Positions 43,152 to 51,083 of a DNA stretch of 64,000 nt are shown here, in pieces. A model generated the notes under the pieces. It was given only the letters and a program-made list of their open reading frames with translations. It ran no database searches and was not told where the DNA came from. The position numbers and the translations under genes are program-made. The stretch lies in the NCBI RefSeq assembly GCF_000143885.2, contig NC_018581.1:2170001-2234000 (forward strand), in the 5' to 3' direction. The first letter of the stretch is position 1. Each line of letters opens with the position of its first letter. Source of the DNA: Gordonia sp. KTR9 (lineage in GTDB: Bacteria > Actinomycetota > Actinomycetes > Mycobacteriales > Mycobacteriaceae).

Positions 43152-43528
43152 CAGCGGTCCTCGAGGTCGCGGAACCGCGCGCCCGAGCGGACGTCGGCGG
43201 CACTCGTCGACGCGTCGAACATCCGCAGCATTCTGCCCATCACGGTTAGGCGTTCGCCGATCGAGTCGACCGCCGAGCGCGCGGGGTGGGCGGTCGCGGA
43301 CAGTGCCCGAGCGACCCGGCTCGACGGGCCGATGACCGCGCCGATGGCCTCGACATCAGCGGCGTGGATGGCGATCCCGGCAGACTGCCAGACGCGGGCG
43401 ACCTCCTGGACCTCGGCGGGATCGACACCGAACAGCGAAGTCGCCGAGTCGGTTTGGTCACGTCGGCCCGCTGACAGCGGACCGGATGGCAGGGGCGGAA
43501 AACCGGAGAGTGGGCCGGGGAGCGTCAT
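43151..43528 (-). CDS. Small helical protein, EspC/T7SS-substrate-like
   Basis: A 125-aa protein with a Pro-rich N-terminus (MTLPGPLSGFPPLPSGP) and two long helices: DPAEVQEVARVWQSAGIAI (about 35-55) and a second from about 60 to 110. The pattern, size and position recall EspC/WXG100-like type VII secretion substrates, but no WxG motif is present, so this is a tentative reading. The ATG at 43528 has TGGAGGATC upstream, a strong ribosome-binding site. It is followed directly by the DUF1023 hydrolase with overlapping stop and start (TGATG). The two may form an exported pair. Confidence 0.65.
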   Translation of the reverse strand: MTLPGPLSGFPPLPSGPLSAGRRDQTDSATSLFGVDPAEVQEVARVWQSAGIAIHAADVEAIGAVIGPSSRVARALSATAHPARSAVDSIGERLTVMGRMLRMFDASTSAADVRSGARFRDLEDR

Positions 43529-43637
43529 GATCCTCCAGGGGTCGCGACCCACCGATCTGTGGGGCAGGACTATGACGCACGGAGTGGCCTGAACGGTTCC
43601 CGTTCTGCCGCGCGCGGTCCGCGACAGACACGTGAGG

Positions 43638-43711
43638 TGCCCCCGGCAGGACTCGAACCTGCGACCTAGGGATTAGAAGGCCCTTGCTCTATCCACCTGA
43701 GCTACGGAGGC
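43638..43711 (-). tRNA. tRNA-Arg (anticodon TCT)
   Basis: 74 nt on the minus strand: GCCTCCG pairs with CGGGGGC (one G-U), the anticodon loop CTTCTAA gives TCT, and the T-arm is GCAGGTTCGAGTCCTGC. The closing position of the anticodon stem is a C-U mismatch (31/39). CCA is not encoded. Confidence 0.96.
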
Positions 43712-43834
43712 TGACCGGCGCGCGCGTGACGAGCGACACGAGGCGTCGGGCAGAGAGAGTCTACGACACGGCCGCCGGTATGCCGTGCGCCACCGCGGGC
43801 CAGGTCGAATTGGGATCGCGTCAGTTGCCGGTCC

Positions 43835-43840
43835 TACAGT
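43835..43840 (+). promoter_or_regulatory. -10 element of the CopD-CtaG gene (leaderless)
   Basis: TACAGT, then 6 nt, then ATG at 43847. The predicted +1 falls on the A of the ATG. Confidence 0.55.
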
Positions 43841-43846
43841 TGAGGG

Positions 43847-45871
43847 ATGACCCGCACGTCGACGCCCGCCTCCGCGGAGCAGCATCGCGACGCGATGAAC
43901 GAACCGCGCGGCGTCGTCACCGCGATCCTGTGGGCATCGGGTTGGCTCGCCGCGATCGTCGCTGTCGCCGTCACCGCGATCTCCGCGGCGTCGGCACTCC
44001 GGCTGACCGGCGTGCCCGATCCCGGTCCGCTGACCACGTACGGGGCGCCGGCGCTCACTGCGGTCGGCGAGTTCGCCGCGGCGATCGCACTCGGCTCGGC
44101 CGTGTTCGCCGCGTTCTTCGTGCCGCCCCAGGCGAGCGGCGTCCTCGACGTCGGGGGATACCGCGCGATCCGGATCGGTGCGGCCAGCGCGCTGACGTGG
44201 TCGGTGTGTGCGCTGCTGCTCATGCCGCTGTCGGCCTCGGAGGTCAGTGGGGCGCCCCTGTCGGAGACGATCCGACCCGCCAACCTGCTCACCGCCTACA
44301 GCCAGGTCGCCGAAGTGCGCACGTGGTTCTGGACTGCGCTGTTCGCGCTGGTCGCGGCCATCATCGCGCGGATGACGCTGCACTGGGGTCCGACGATCGC
44401 GGTGATCGCGTTCTCCGTCTTCAGCCTGATGCCGTCGGCCCTGGCAGGCCACTCCTCGTCGGGTGGCAACCACGACGTCGCCACCAACAGCCTGATCCTG
44501 CACATCGTCGGCGCGACGCTGTGGCTCGGCGGCCTCGCGGCGGTCGTCGTGTACGCCCTCGCCGATGGACACTGGCGTGCCCTGGCGGTCCGACGCTTCT
44601 CGCGCGTCGCGTTCTGGTGCATCCTCGTCGTCGGCGCCAGCGGTGTCGTCAACGCCCTGGTCCGGGTGCCGCTGGGTGACCTGTTCACCGACACCTACGG
44701 TCGTCTCGTCGTGGCCAAGGTGGCGGCCCTCGTCGTGCTCGGCGGGCTGGGCGCCTGGCATCGCCGGGTGACCATCGCGCAGCTGGACACCGACGAACGG
44801 CCCTCGCTGTTCGTCCGCTTCGGACTCGTCGAACTCGCGGTGTTCGCGGCGACCTTCGGTCTCGCCGTGGGGCTGGGCCGGACGCCGCCGCCCGTCGTCG
44901 ACACCGCGCAGATCTCCGCGACCGAGAACGCCATCGGGTACGACCTCGACGGCGCGCCGACGTTCGTCCGCCTCCTCACCGAGTGGCGCTTCGACCTGAT
45001 CTTCGGGCTCGCGGCCATCGTGCTCGCCGTCGTGTATCTGCGCGGTGTGATCCGCCTGAGGCGACGCGGCGACGCCTGGCCGGTCGGACGTACCGTGGCG
45101 TGGGTCCTCGGGTGTCTGCTGCTGTTGCTGGCGACGTCGTCGGGCTTCGGCCGCTACGCCCCGGCGATGTTCAGCATCCACATGATCGCGCACATGCTGA
45201 TGTCGATGATGGTGCCGGTACTGCTGGTGCTCGGCGGCCCGGTGACGCTCGCACTGCGGGCACTGCCGCCGGCCGGCCGGGGCAATCCGCCGGGCCCGCG
45301 CGAATGGATCCAGCTGGGTGTGCACTCGGCGCCGTCCCGGATCCTGACCCACCCGCTGATCGCCGCGATCATGTTCGTCGGCAGCTTCTACGTCCTCTAC
45401 CTGGGCGGTCTGTACGAGGCCGTGGTCCAGTATCACGCGGCGCACCTGCTGATGAACCTCCACTTCCTGCTCAGCGGCTACCTGTTCTACTGGCTGGTCA
45501 TCGGCATCGACCCGGCGCCGCGTCAGGTGTCACCGGTGGCGAAGCTCGGCATCGTGATGGCCTCGATACCGTTCCACGCGTTCTTCGGCATCGCGCTCAT
45601 GATGACGACCGCGGTCATCGCCGAGGCCTACTACCGTGGACTGAATCTCCCGTGGAACTACGACCTTTTCGACGACCAGCGCGTCGGCGGCGGAATCGCC
45701 TGGGCCGCAGGCGAGATCCCGCTGGTGGTGGTCCTGCTCGCGCTTTTCGTTCAGTGGCAGCGCAGCGACACCCGGCAGGCGCGACGCTACGACCGCAACG
45801 CGGAACGCGACCACGACGCTGATCTCGGTAGCTACAACGAGATGCTCAAGGAACTCAACAAGCGCGGCTGA
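43847..45871 (+). CDS. CopD-CtaG fusion, copper resistance / cytochrome oxidase assembly membrane protein
   Basis: A 674-aa polytopic membrane protein joining two families. The N-terminal half (about residues 25-340, about nine helices with AGHSSSGGNHDVATNS and LHIVGATLWLGGLAA) is CopD-like, with His residues in the copper-import pattern. The C-terminal half (about 360-650) is CtaG_Caa3: GRYAPAMFSIHMIAHMLMSMM, YHAAHLLMNLHFLLSGY and FHAFFGIALM hold the conserved His/Met ligands. The same fusion occurs as M. tuberculosis Rv0102. It likely carries copper across the membrane for the CuA/CuB sites of the aa3 oxidase. The predicted +1 lies on the ATG. It converges with the chorismate mutase gene, stops 12 bp apart. 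Confidence 0.93.
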   Translation: MTRTSTPASAEQHRDAMNEPRGVVTAILWASGWLAAIVAVAVTAISAASALRLTGVPDPGPLTTYGAPALTAVGEFAAAIALGSAVFAAFFVPPQASGVLDVGGYRAIRIGAASALTWSVCALLLMPLSASEVSGAPLSETIRPANLLTAYSQVAEVRTWFWTALFALVAAIIARMTLHWGPTIAVIAFSVFSLMPSALAGHSSSGGNHDVATNSLILHIVGATLWLGGLAAVVVYALADGHWRALAVRRFSRVAFWCILVVGASGVVNALVRVPLGDLFTDTYGRLVVAKVAALVVLGGLGAWHRRVTIAQLDTDERPSLFVRFGLVELAVFAATFGLAVGLGRTPPPVVDTAQISATENAIGYDLDGAPTFVRLLTEWRFDLIFGLAAIVLAVVYLRGVIRLRRRGDAWPVGRTVAWVLGCLLLLLATSSGFGRYAPAMFSIHMIAHMLMSMMVPVLLVLGGPVTLALRALPPAGRGNPPGPREWIQLGVHSAPSRILTHPLIAAIMFVGSFYVLYLGGLYEAVVQYHAAHLLMNLHFLLSGYLFYWLVIGIDPAPRQVSPVAKLGIVMASIPFHAFFGIALMMTTAVIAEAYYRGLNLPWNYDLFDDQRVGGGIAWAAGEIPLVVVLLALFVQWQRSDTRQARRYDRNAERDHDADLGSYNEMLKELNKRG

Positions 45872-45883
45872 GCGCCGACAGGC

Positions 45884-46468
45884 TCAGCCGGACCCGGTCG
45901 GCACCGCGCAGACCGACGATCCGGCTTGGATCAGGGCACTGATGTGCAGCGCATCGAAGTCGAAACCGTCTGCGGCCGAAGCGGATGCGGCGATCAGCGC
46001 CGGTGGGCACCGAAGACTCGTCACGAGTTCGCCCGCGGCCGCCAGTTCGTCGACGATGGCGACGTTGAACTCGTTGATCGCCGTCCGAACCGGACCGAGA
46101 TCCGGTGTCGCGGGCGGCGCCGTCTGACCGGGTAGCTGCCACCGGGCGAACAGCCCGCGCTGTACGGTCTTGCTCGCCTCGATCTGGTCGCGGAACACGC
46201 TGCGGACGTAGGCGGGGTCGAGGTCGCGATCGAGCGCCAACTGCGACACCGTGTCGAGGACCACCTGTTCGCGTGCCGGGTCGTCGATCGCCGCGCCGGA
46301 TGCCCACTTCGTCGCGGCGACGGTGTCGGCGAGTGCGAGTCGGCCGGCGATCGCCTCGGTCAGACCCGTCAACGCAGTCTGTGTACTCGGGGCCGCACCC
46401 GAGAGGGGCGGCGCAACCAGCATGATGGTCGCCGCGATCAGACCGACCAGGAACACTCGCATCCGCAT
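45884..46468 (-). CDS. Secreted chorismate mutase (AroQ gamma class)
   Basis: A 194-aa exported enzyme converting chorismate to prephenate. A Sec signal occupies residues 1-25 (MRMRVFLVGLIAATIM to SGAAPS). The helical catalytic core shows LADTVAATKWASGAAIDDP (Lys near 54), AREQVVLDTVSQLA, DPAYVRSVFRDQIEASKTVQ (Arg, Asp, Glu and Gln ligands) and a second helical part ending with Cys residues in RCPPAL and SSVCAVP that probably form a disulfide. These are traits of the *AroQ enzymes such as M. tuberculosis Rv1885c. The ATG at 46468 is exactly the +1 predicted by a TAGACT box, so the transcript is leaderless. The role of an exported mutase is unresolved. Confidence 0.92.
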   Translation of the reverse strand: MRMRVFLVGLIAATIMLVAPPLSGAAPSTQTALTGLTEAIAGRLALADTVAATKWASGAAIDDPAREQVVLDTVSQLALDRDLDPAYVRSVFRDQIEASKTVQRGLFARWQLPGQTAPPATPDLGPVRTAINEFNVAIVDELAAAGELVTSLRCPPALIAASASAADGFDFDALHISALIQAGSSVCAVPTGSG

Positions 46469-46474
46469 TCCGCG

Positions 46475-46480
46475 AGTCTA
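46475..46480 (-). promoter_or_regulatory. -10 element of the chorismate mutase gene (leaderless)
   Basis: TAGACT on the minus strand, then 6 nt, then ATG at 46468. Predicted +1 is the A of the ATG. Confidence 0.55.
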
Positions 46481-46626
46481 GGGCGCCGAGCGCCGGGTGC
46501 ACCCGAGATCTGTGGGTAACCCGCCGAGTTCTCCACAGCCGCGCTAGCTCGGCGTCTGACGGGGTCGTCGGGGGTGATGCTGATGCGGCCACACCTTCCC
46601 GTGGCCGACACCCGTAGGAGACGACC

Positions 46627-47055
46627 ATGTTTGAGACGTACACGACCGTCATCGGAACCGTAGTGTCCGATCCCCGCCGGCGGCAGACGACCACCGGCGA
46701 GGACGTGATCTCCTTCCGCGTGGCGTGCACCTCGCGCCGCATCGACAAGAGCACCGGCGAGTGGAGCGACGGGCCGACGCTGTATCTCACGGTCAGCTGC
46801 TGGCGACGCCTGCTCACCGGTGTCGGCCTGGCGATCGCCAAGGGGAGGCCGGTGATGGCGCACGGTCAGATCAAGACCAACGAGTACCCGTCACCGGACG
46901 GGTCACGGCGCTCCGACCTCGAGATGACCGCGGTGGCCGTCGGACTCGACCTGAGTCGCTGTGTCGTCACCTATCGGGGCACACCCGCCCAAGGGCGCGG
47001 AGCCGATGCACCGGTCCCGGCGACCGCCCAAGCAACCCAGGAGTCGGCAGCGTGA
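46627..47055 (+). CDS. ssbB: Single-stranded DNA-binding protein, SsbB paralogue
   Basis: A 142-aa OB-fold protein: YTTVIGTVVSDPRRRQTTTG, the Trp-containing LYLTVSCWRRLL and KGRPVMAHGQIKTNEY follow the SSB core (about 1-110). The short Ala/Pro-rich tail lacks the acidic DDxPF tip that recruits replication partners, so this is the accessory SsbB type, like M. tuberculosis Rv2478c, and not the essential SSB. ATG at 46627 has GTAGGAGACGACC upstream, a good ribosome-binding site. In M. tuberculosis the neighbour is ettA; here a five-gene polysaccharide/partner-switching operon lies between them. It converges with the RsbW-like gene. Confidence 0.9.
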   Translation: MFETYTTVIGTVVSDPRRRQTTTGEDVISFRVACTSRRIDKSTGEWSDGPTLYLTVSCWRRLLTGVGLAIAKGRPVMAHGQIKTNEYPSPDGSRRSDLEMTAVAVGLDLSRCVVTYRGTPAQGRGADAPVPATAQATQESAA

Positions 47056-47089
47056 CCTCTGGGCCCGGGGTTGGTGACGCGGAAACGGT

Positions 47090-47503
47090 TCAGGCCGAAC
47101 GGTTCCGGACCAGTCGCCAGTGATTCTTGCCGTCGGCGCGGCGGTAGGCGAGTTCGTCGAGGACGTTGATCGCGATGGCCAGTCCTCGACCGCGTTCGGC
47201 GAAATCGTCGGGCAGGCTGACCGCGTCGAGATCGACGCGAGCAGGATTCCCGTCGTCGGAGTAGCGGGCCTCGATCCGATCAGCTGTGACCTCGAGTTCG
47301 AGACGCAACGTGACGGTGGAGCCCTCACGGGCGTGTTCGACGATGTTCGCGCCGATCTCGGCGACCGCGAGTTCGAACTGCATGGCGTCCATGTCGTCGA
47401 TGGGGCACTCGGCGAGGAGGTCGGCGAGCAGTGCGTGGATGTGGTCCATCGTCTCGAGGGAGGTGATCTCCTCGAGGGTGCGGGTCGCGGTGTTCTCGGT
47501 CAT
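47090..47503 (-). CDS. RsbW-like anti-sigma/serine kinase (HATPase)
   Basis: A 137-aa GHKL-type kinase of the anti-sigma group. The N-box is in QFELAVAEIGANIVEHA (Glu, Asn), the G1 box in RYSDDGNPARV and the G2 box in FAERGRGLAIAINVL. Such proteins bind a sigma factor or other target and phosphorylate a STAS antagonist on serine. The STAS partner gene lies 40 bp upstream on the same strand; a SpoIIE-type phosphatase to reverse the reaction is two genes further up. No sigma factor is in the operon, so the regulated target may be the synthase itself or a distant sigma factor. The start is ATG at 47503 (MTENTATRTLEE). Confidence 0.9.
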   Translation of the reverse strand: MTENTATRTLEEITSLETMDHIHALLADLLAECPIDDMDAMQFELAVAEIGANIVEHAREGSTVTLRLELEVTADRIEARYSDDGNPARVDLDAVSLPDDFAERGRGLAIAINVLDELAYRRADGKNHWRLVRNRSA

Positions 47504-47543
47504 CGCGGGGTCCTCGATCTCTGGGTGAGCGGGTCGATACCCG

Positions 47544-47882
47544 TCAGGCCCCGTCGAATGCGGAATCGGCGGACGGGTGCACGCGGAGAACGCGATTGAG
47601 ATTGGTCAACTCGAGCACCGTGACCACCTGCGGTGTGGGGGCGGCGATCCGCAGGTCGCCGCCGGCCTGACGCGCCACCTTGAGACCGGAGACGAGCGCG
47701 CCCAGTCCCGACGAATCGATGAAGTCGGTGCCGGACAGGTCGACGACGATCCTCGACGATCCCGACCCGACCAACTCGTGCAACTGGTCTCGCAGTCGTG
47801 GGGCGGCAACCATGTTGAGCCGGCCCTCGGGTCGGATCACCACGGCACCGCCGTCGACGCTGCGGGTTGCGAAATTCGCCAT
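47544..47882 (-). CDS. STAS-domain anti-sigma factor antagonist
   Basis: A 112-aa SpoIIAA/RsbV-like protein. The phosphorylation site is the DSSGLG motif (Ser57/Ser58), and GRLNMVAAPRLRDQL plus IVVDLSGTDFID complete the STAS fold. When unphosphorylated it would capture the RsbW-like kinase encoded downstream. The ATG at 47882 shares its first base with the TGA of the glycosyltransferase gene (TGATG), and GGAAAGG lies about 5 nt upstream; an in-frame GTG 3 nt earlier is an alternative. Expression is therefore tied to that of the synthase. Confidence 0.9.
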   Translation of the reverse strand: MANFATRSVDGGAVVIRPEGRLNMVAAPRLRDQLHELVGSGSSRIVVDLSGTDFIDSSGLGALVSGLKVARQAGGDLRIAAPTPQVVTVLELTNLNRVLRVHPSADSAFDGA

Positions 47883-49858
47883 CACTGCCTTTCCTCATCG
47901 GGACCGCGGTAACGCACCGCGATGATGACAACGCTCAGGATCACCAGGTCGAACAGTACCCAGAACAGGTTCACACCCACACCGAGAACGGAGATGGCGC
48001 CCCGGTACAGCTGCACGATGCCGATCACCGACGCCACCACGAGTACCGCCATCGCGATCAGCTGTGGCCGAACGATGTGCCACGGGAGCGCATCCTGCGA
48101 CTGTTTGGTCTTCGGGGTCACCGCGAAACCGAGTGGACGGTTCATGTAGACGTTGCGGAATGCCGTGGTACAGGCCTTGATCCACACCGGGAACAGCGCG
48201 AGGCTGTACTGCTGACCGCGCCACGTCGGCGTACCCCGGGCGACCACCAGGAACAGCAGTTGATTGACCAACAGGAACGGGATGAGCCGCAGGAAGAAGT
48301 CCCAGCTGTAGGCCTGCACGGGCAGGATGCCCAGCACCAGGTAGACCACCGGTGCCGCGATGTAGGCGATGGCCGCGAACCCGGCGAGATAACTCCACAT
48401 GGTCGCCCAGTACATGAGCCGCTGGGTGATGGTGAGGCCTTTCTGGACCAGCGGGTTCTCCCGCAACATCACCTGGATCGTGCCCTGTGCCCACCGGAGC
48501 CGCTGTGTCACCATCGTTTTCAGGTCCTCGGGCGCCAGGCCGAAGGCGAGGTTCTCGTGATGGTAGGCGGAGTTCCAGCCGAGGGCGTGCAGACGCATGC
48601 AGGTCGCCATGTCCTCGGTCACCGAGATGGTGGCGAGGGGCAGCATGGGCTGGGCCTCGTCGGATCTCCCGACGTCGACGGCCTCGACCATGGCGCGGAT
48701 CGATTCGATGGCACCCAGCGGAGACCACTCGCGCTCGGCGAGGACCGCGAGCGCGTCGTAGTCGACCGCGCCGGCGCCCGGTTCCTGTTCGCTCAGCTCG
48801 GTGAGCGCCTCGATCGCCTCCAGATCGGCACGCATCGCCTCGACATCGGCGTCGGCGAGGCCGCGCGCCGCCTCGTCGACGCGGGCCTGGAACCGGTAGG
48901 TGATGTCGGCCAGCGGTTCCTTCTTCTTCAGCTGTGCGCGTGCGTCTTTGACCGCCGCGTCGACGACATCGAGGGCGGCCGTGACGGTGGGGTTGTCGCG
49001 CCCCACCTGTTTGCGCGTCGACTTGAGCACCGACCGCGCGGTGCGCAGGGCTCGATCGATGCCGTCGGCGACGGCGGAGACGTACTGGGTGATGCCCAGC
49101 TGCATCAACGCCTCCCGGCGCAGCACCGCGTTGGACCCGCAGAAGAACGCGGCGTTCCAACCGTCCTTGCCCTGCTGGATCGGCCCGTAGAACAGCGGCG
49201 CCTGACTGCCGAGCGGGTCCGAGGGCGGGACGTTGACGAAGTACTGCGGCGTCTGGACGAGGGCCATCTTCTCGTCGTGGAAGTAACCGAGCGTCCGGTC
49301 CAGGATCTGGGGTTCGGGGATCTGGTCGGCATCGAGGATGAGCAGGAACTCACCGTCGGTCTGCATCAGCGCGTTGTTGAGGTTGCCGGCCTTGGCATGG
49401 CGCGGCTTGTCCAACCAGTTCGACGACCGGGTGATGTACCCGATGCCCGCCCGCTCCGCCGCGTCGGCGATCTCGGCCCGGTCACCGTCGTCGAGGATCC
49501 ATGTCGTGTGCGGATACGTGATCGCCTTCGCCGCGACAGCGGTCTTCATCACGAGATCCAGCGGCTCGTTGTAGGTGGTGATGAAGACGTCCACCGTGGC
49601 GCCCTCGGGTGGGGGAGGTGGTTCGGGGCGGTGCTGCAGCCGCCACATCGTCAGACCGAACAGCAACGAGTCGATCAGGCTGTACGTCTCGGCGACGACG
49701 AGCGGCACCGCGATCCACCACGCGTCCCAGTTCACCGAGGCCAGCCAGCGCCACACGATGTAGTTGAGTCCGAGGATCGCGGCGGCGACGATCAGCAGGC
49801 GCAACCACGGCGACGGCGCCGTCCGTGCGAGGGTGGCCTCCTCCACGCTCTCGCTCAT
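47882..49858 (-). CDS. Cellulose-synthase-like family 2 glycosyltransferase with large insertion
   Basis: A 658-aa processive GT2 membrane enzyme. Two N-terminal helices (about 17-42 and 47-72) precede the catalytic domain, with TYNEP, the DDG motif (about 122), DADQIP (about 174), TED (about 414) and QRLRW (about 449), then about four C-terminal helices. Residues about 264-409 form a helical, charged, coiled-coil-like insertion placed between FCGSNAVLRREAL and the SVTEDMAT motif; ordinary BcsA proteins have only a short loop here. No PilZ domain is visible. The enzyme probably makes and exports a beta-linked glucan or related polymer. Its ATG overlaps the phosphatase stop (ATGA) and its stop overlaps the STAS start (TGATG). 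Confidence 0.9.
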   Translation of the reverse strand: MSESVEEATLARTAPSPWLRLLIVAAAILGLNYIVWRWLASVNWDAWWIAVPLVVAETYSLIDSLLFGLTMWRLQHRPEPPPPPEGATVDVFITTYNEPLDLVMKTAVAAKAITYPHTTWILDDGDRAEIADAAERAGIGYITRSSNWLDKPRHAKAGNLNNALMQTDGEFLLILDADQIPEPQILDRTLGYFHDEKMALVQTPQYFVNVPPSDPLGSQAPLFYGPIQQGKDGWNAAFFCGSNAVLRREALMQLGITQYVSAVADGIDRALRTARSVLKSTRKQVGRDNPTVTAALDVVDAAVKDARAQLKKKEPLADITYRFQARVDEAARGLADADVEAMRADLEAIEALTELSEQEPGAGAVDYDALAVLAEREWSPLGAIESIRAMVEAVDVGRSDEAQPMLPLATISVTEDMATCMRLHALGWNSAYHHENLAFGLAPEDLKTMVTQRLRWAQGTIQVMLRENPLVQKGLTITQRLMYWATMWSYLAGFAAIAYIAAPVVYLVLGILPVQAYSWDFFLRLIPFLLVNQLLFLVVARGTPTWRGQQYSLALFPVWIKACTTAFRNVYMNRPLGFAVTPKTKQSQDALPWHIVRPQLIAMAVLVVASVIGIVQLYRGAISVLGVGVNLFWVLFDLVILSVVIIAVRYRGPDEERQ

Positions 49859-51078
49859 CCGGTCTCGTCACGCCGGATGGCCACGACGGTCACGTCGTCG
49901 ATCGTCGGTCGCGAGGCCACGAGCTCGCTCACCATCGCGCACACCTCCGAGGGTGTGGCGGTGTCGTCGAAGAGCGCGCGCAGCGCCGCCTCGTCGCCGG
50001 ACGGCAGCAGGTCCAGCAGACCGTCGGAGGTGATGATCAGCATGTCGCCCGGGCCCAGGTCGACCTGCTCAGTGTCCCAGGTCTCGTCGCGCAGGATGCC
50101 GATCGGCAATCCGCCGCCGTTCAGTGACTCCACCTGGCCGCCGACCCGGCGGACGACCGACAGGCCGTGTCCGGCGTCCACGTATTCGAGCCGGCCGTCG
50201 TCGGTGCTCAGCCGCGCGTGGAACGCGGTCGCGAAGGTCTCGGTGCCGGCGAAGTCGTCGGCGAGCTGGTCGGCGACCGTGCCCACCACCTGTGCGAGGT
50301 CGGTGTCGGTCGCGTCCCGCGCGGCGGCGTCGAGGGCACGGGATGCCGCGCGGATCGCCGACCGGACCGTCGCCGTGAGAATCGCCGCGCCGAGGCCCTT
50401 GCCCATCACGTCGGCGACGGTGAACACCAGGCCGCCGCTCCACGGGTAGTGGTCGTAGAAGTCTCCGCCGACGGCGAAGGCGGGCAGGCACATCGCCGCG
50501 ATCGACCAGCCCGGGACGACGTCGAGGGGCGGCGGCAACAACTGGCGCTGCACGAGCGCGGCGCGTTCCAGGTCGTCGGTGTTGGTGATCTCCCGTTGTG
50601 CCCACGCGGCCATCTCGCGGAAGGCCGCGTGCTGGTCGGCGGTCAGCTCGCGCGGTCGGGTGTCGTAGAGGCAGAACGTCCCGACGGGGTGCCCGCCGGG
50701 GCCGTACAGCGGATACCCCGCGTAGAAGCGGATGCCGTCCTCGGCGGCGATCTGGGGGATTGCGGCGAAAGTCGGGACCTTCGAGAGGTCGGGGATGATG
50801 AGGGCCGGGTCCTCGGGGTGCTCGTAGGCGCGGGCCACGGTCACCTGGCAGACCGTCTGCTCGCGCGGCAGGTCTTGCAGGTCGATGCCGTCGGACGCCT
50901 TGAACCACTGTCGATCGCGGTCGAGCAGTGACACCGTCGACATCGGTACGCCGAACACGGCTTTCGCCATGCGAGTGATCTGCGCGAACCGGTCCTCCGG
51001 CGGCGAGTCGAGAACGTTCAGCTGCTGCATCGAGTGCAGGCGTGCCTCTTCGAGGTCGGCGTCGATGTGTGCGTCCAT
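49855..51078 (-). CDS. GAF-SpoIIE (PP2C) serine phosphatase
   Basis: A 407-aa protein phosphatase. Residues about 15-165 form a GAF sensor domain (DRFAQITRMAKAVFG, SLLDRDRQWFKA, VPTFAAIPQ, FYAGYPLYGPGG). Residues about 195-405 are a SpoIIE-type PP2C domain with metal-binding GGDFYD, GKGLGAA, DAGHGLS and SDGLLD. It would dephosphorylate the STAS protein encoded two genes downstream, releasing the RsbW-like kinase in response to a signal sensed by the GAF domain. ATG at 51078 has AGGTGA 5 nt upstream; a GTG at 51087 overlapping the upstream stop is an alternative. The last 4 nt overlap the glycosyltransferase start (ATGA). Confidence 0.92.
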   Translation of the reverse strand: MDAHIDADLEEARLHSMQQLNVLDSPPEDRFAQITRMAKAVFGVPMSTVSLLDRDRQWFKASDGIDLQDLPREQTVCQVTVARAYEHPEDPALIIPDLSKVPTFAAIPQIAAEDGIRFYAGYPLYGPGGHPVGTFCLYDTRPRELTADQHAAFREMAAWAQREITNTDDLERAALVQRQLLPPPLDVVPGWSIAAMCLPAFAVGGDFYDHYPWSGGLVFTVADVMGKGLGAAILTATVRSAIRAASRALDAAARDATDTDLAQVVGTVADQLADDFAGTETFATAFHARLSTDDGRLEYVDAGHGLSVVRRVGGQVESLNGGGLPIGILRDETWDTEQVDLGPGDMLIITSDGLLDLLPSGDEAALRALFDDTATPSEVCAMVSELVASRPTIDDVTVVAIRRDETG

Positions 51079-51083
51079 CACGG

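Noticed and set aside
43591..43605. GAACGG-TTC-CCGTTC hairpin as tRNA-Arg terminator
   Set aside because: The stem is only 6 bp, lies 33 nt beyond the tRNA and lacks a T-rich tail; not strong enough to annotate.
43673..45463. 596-aa minus-strand frame opposite the CopD-CtaG gene
   Set aside because: Low-complexity Arg/Asp/Gln-rich translation with no motifs; it also starts in the tRNA-Arg gene. It mirrors a real membrane protein gene.
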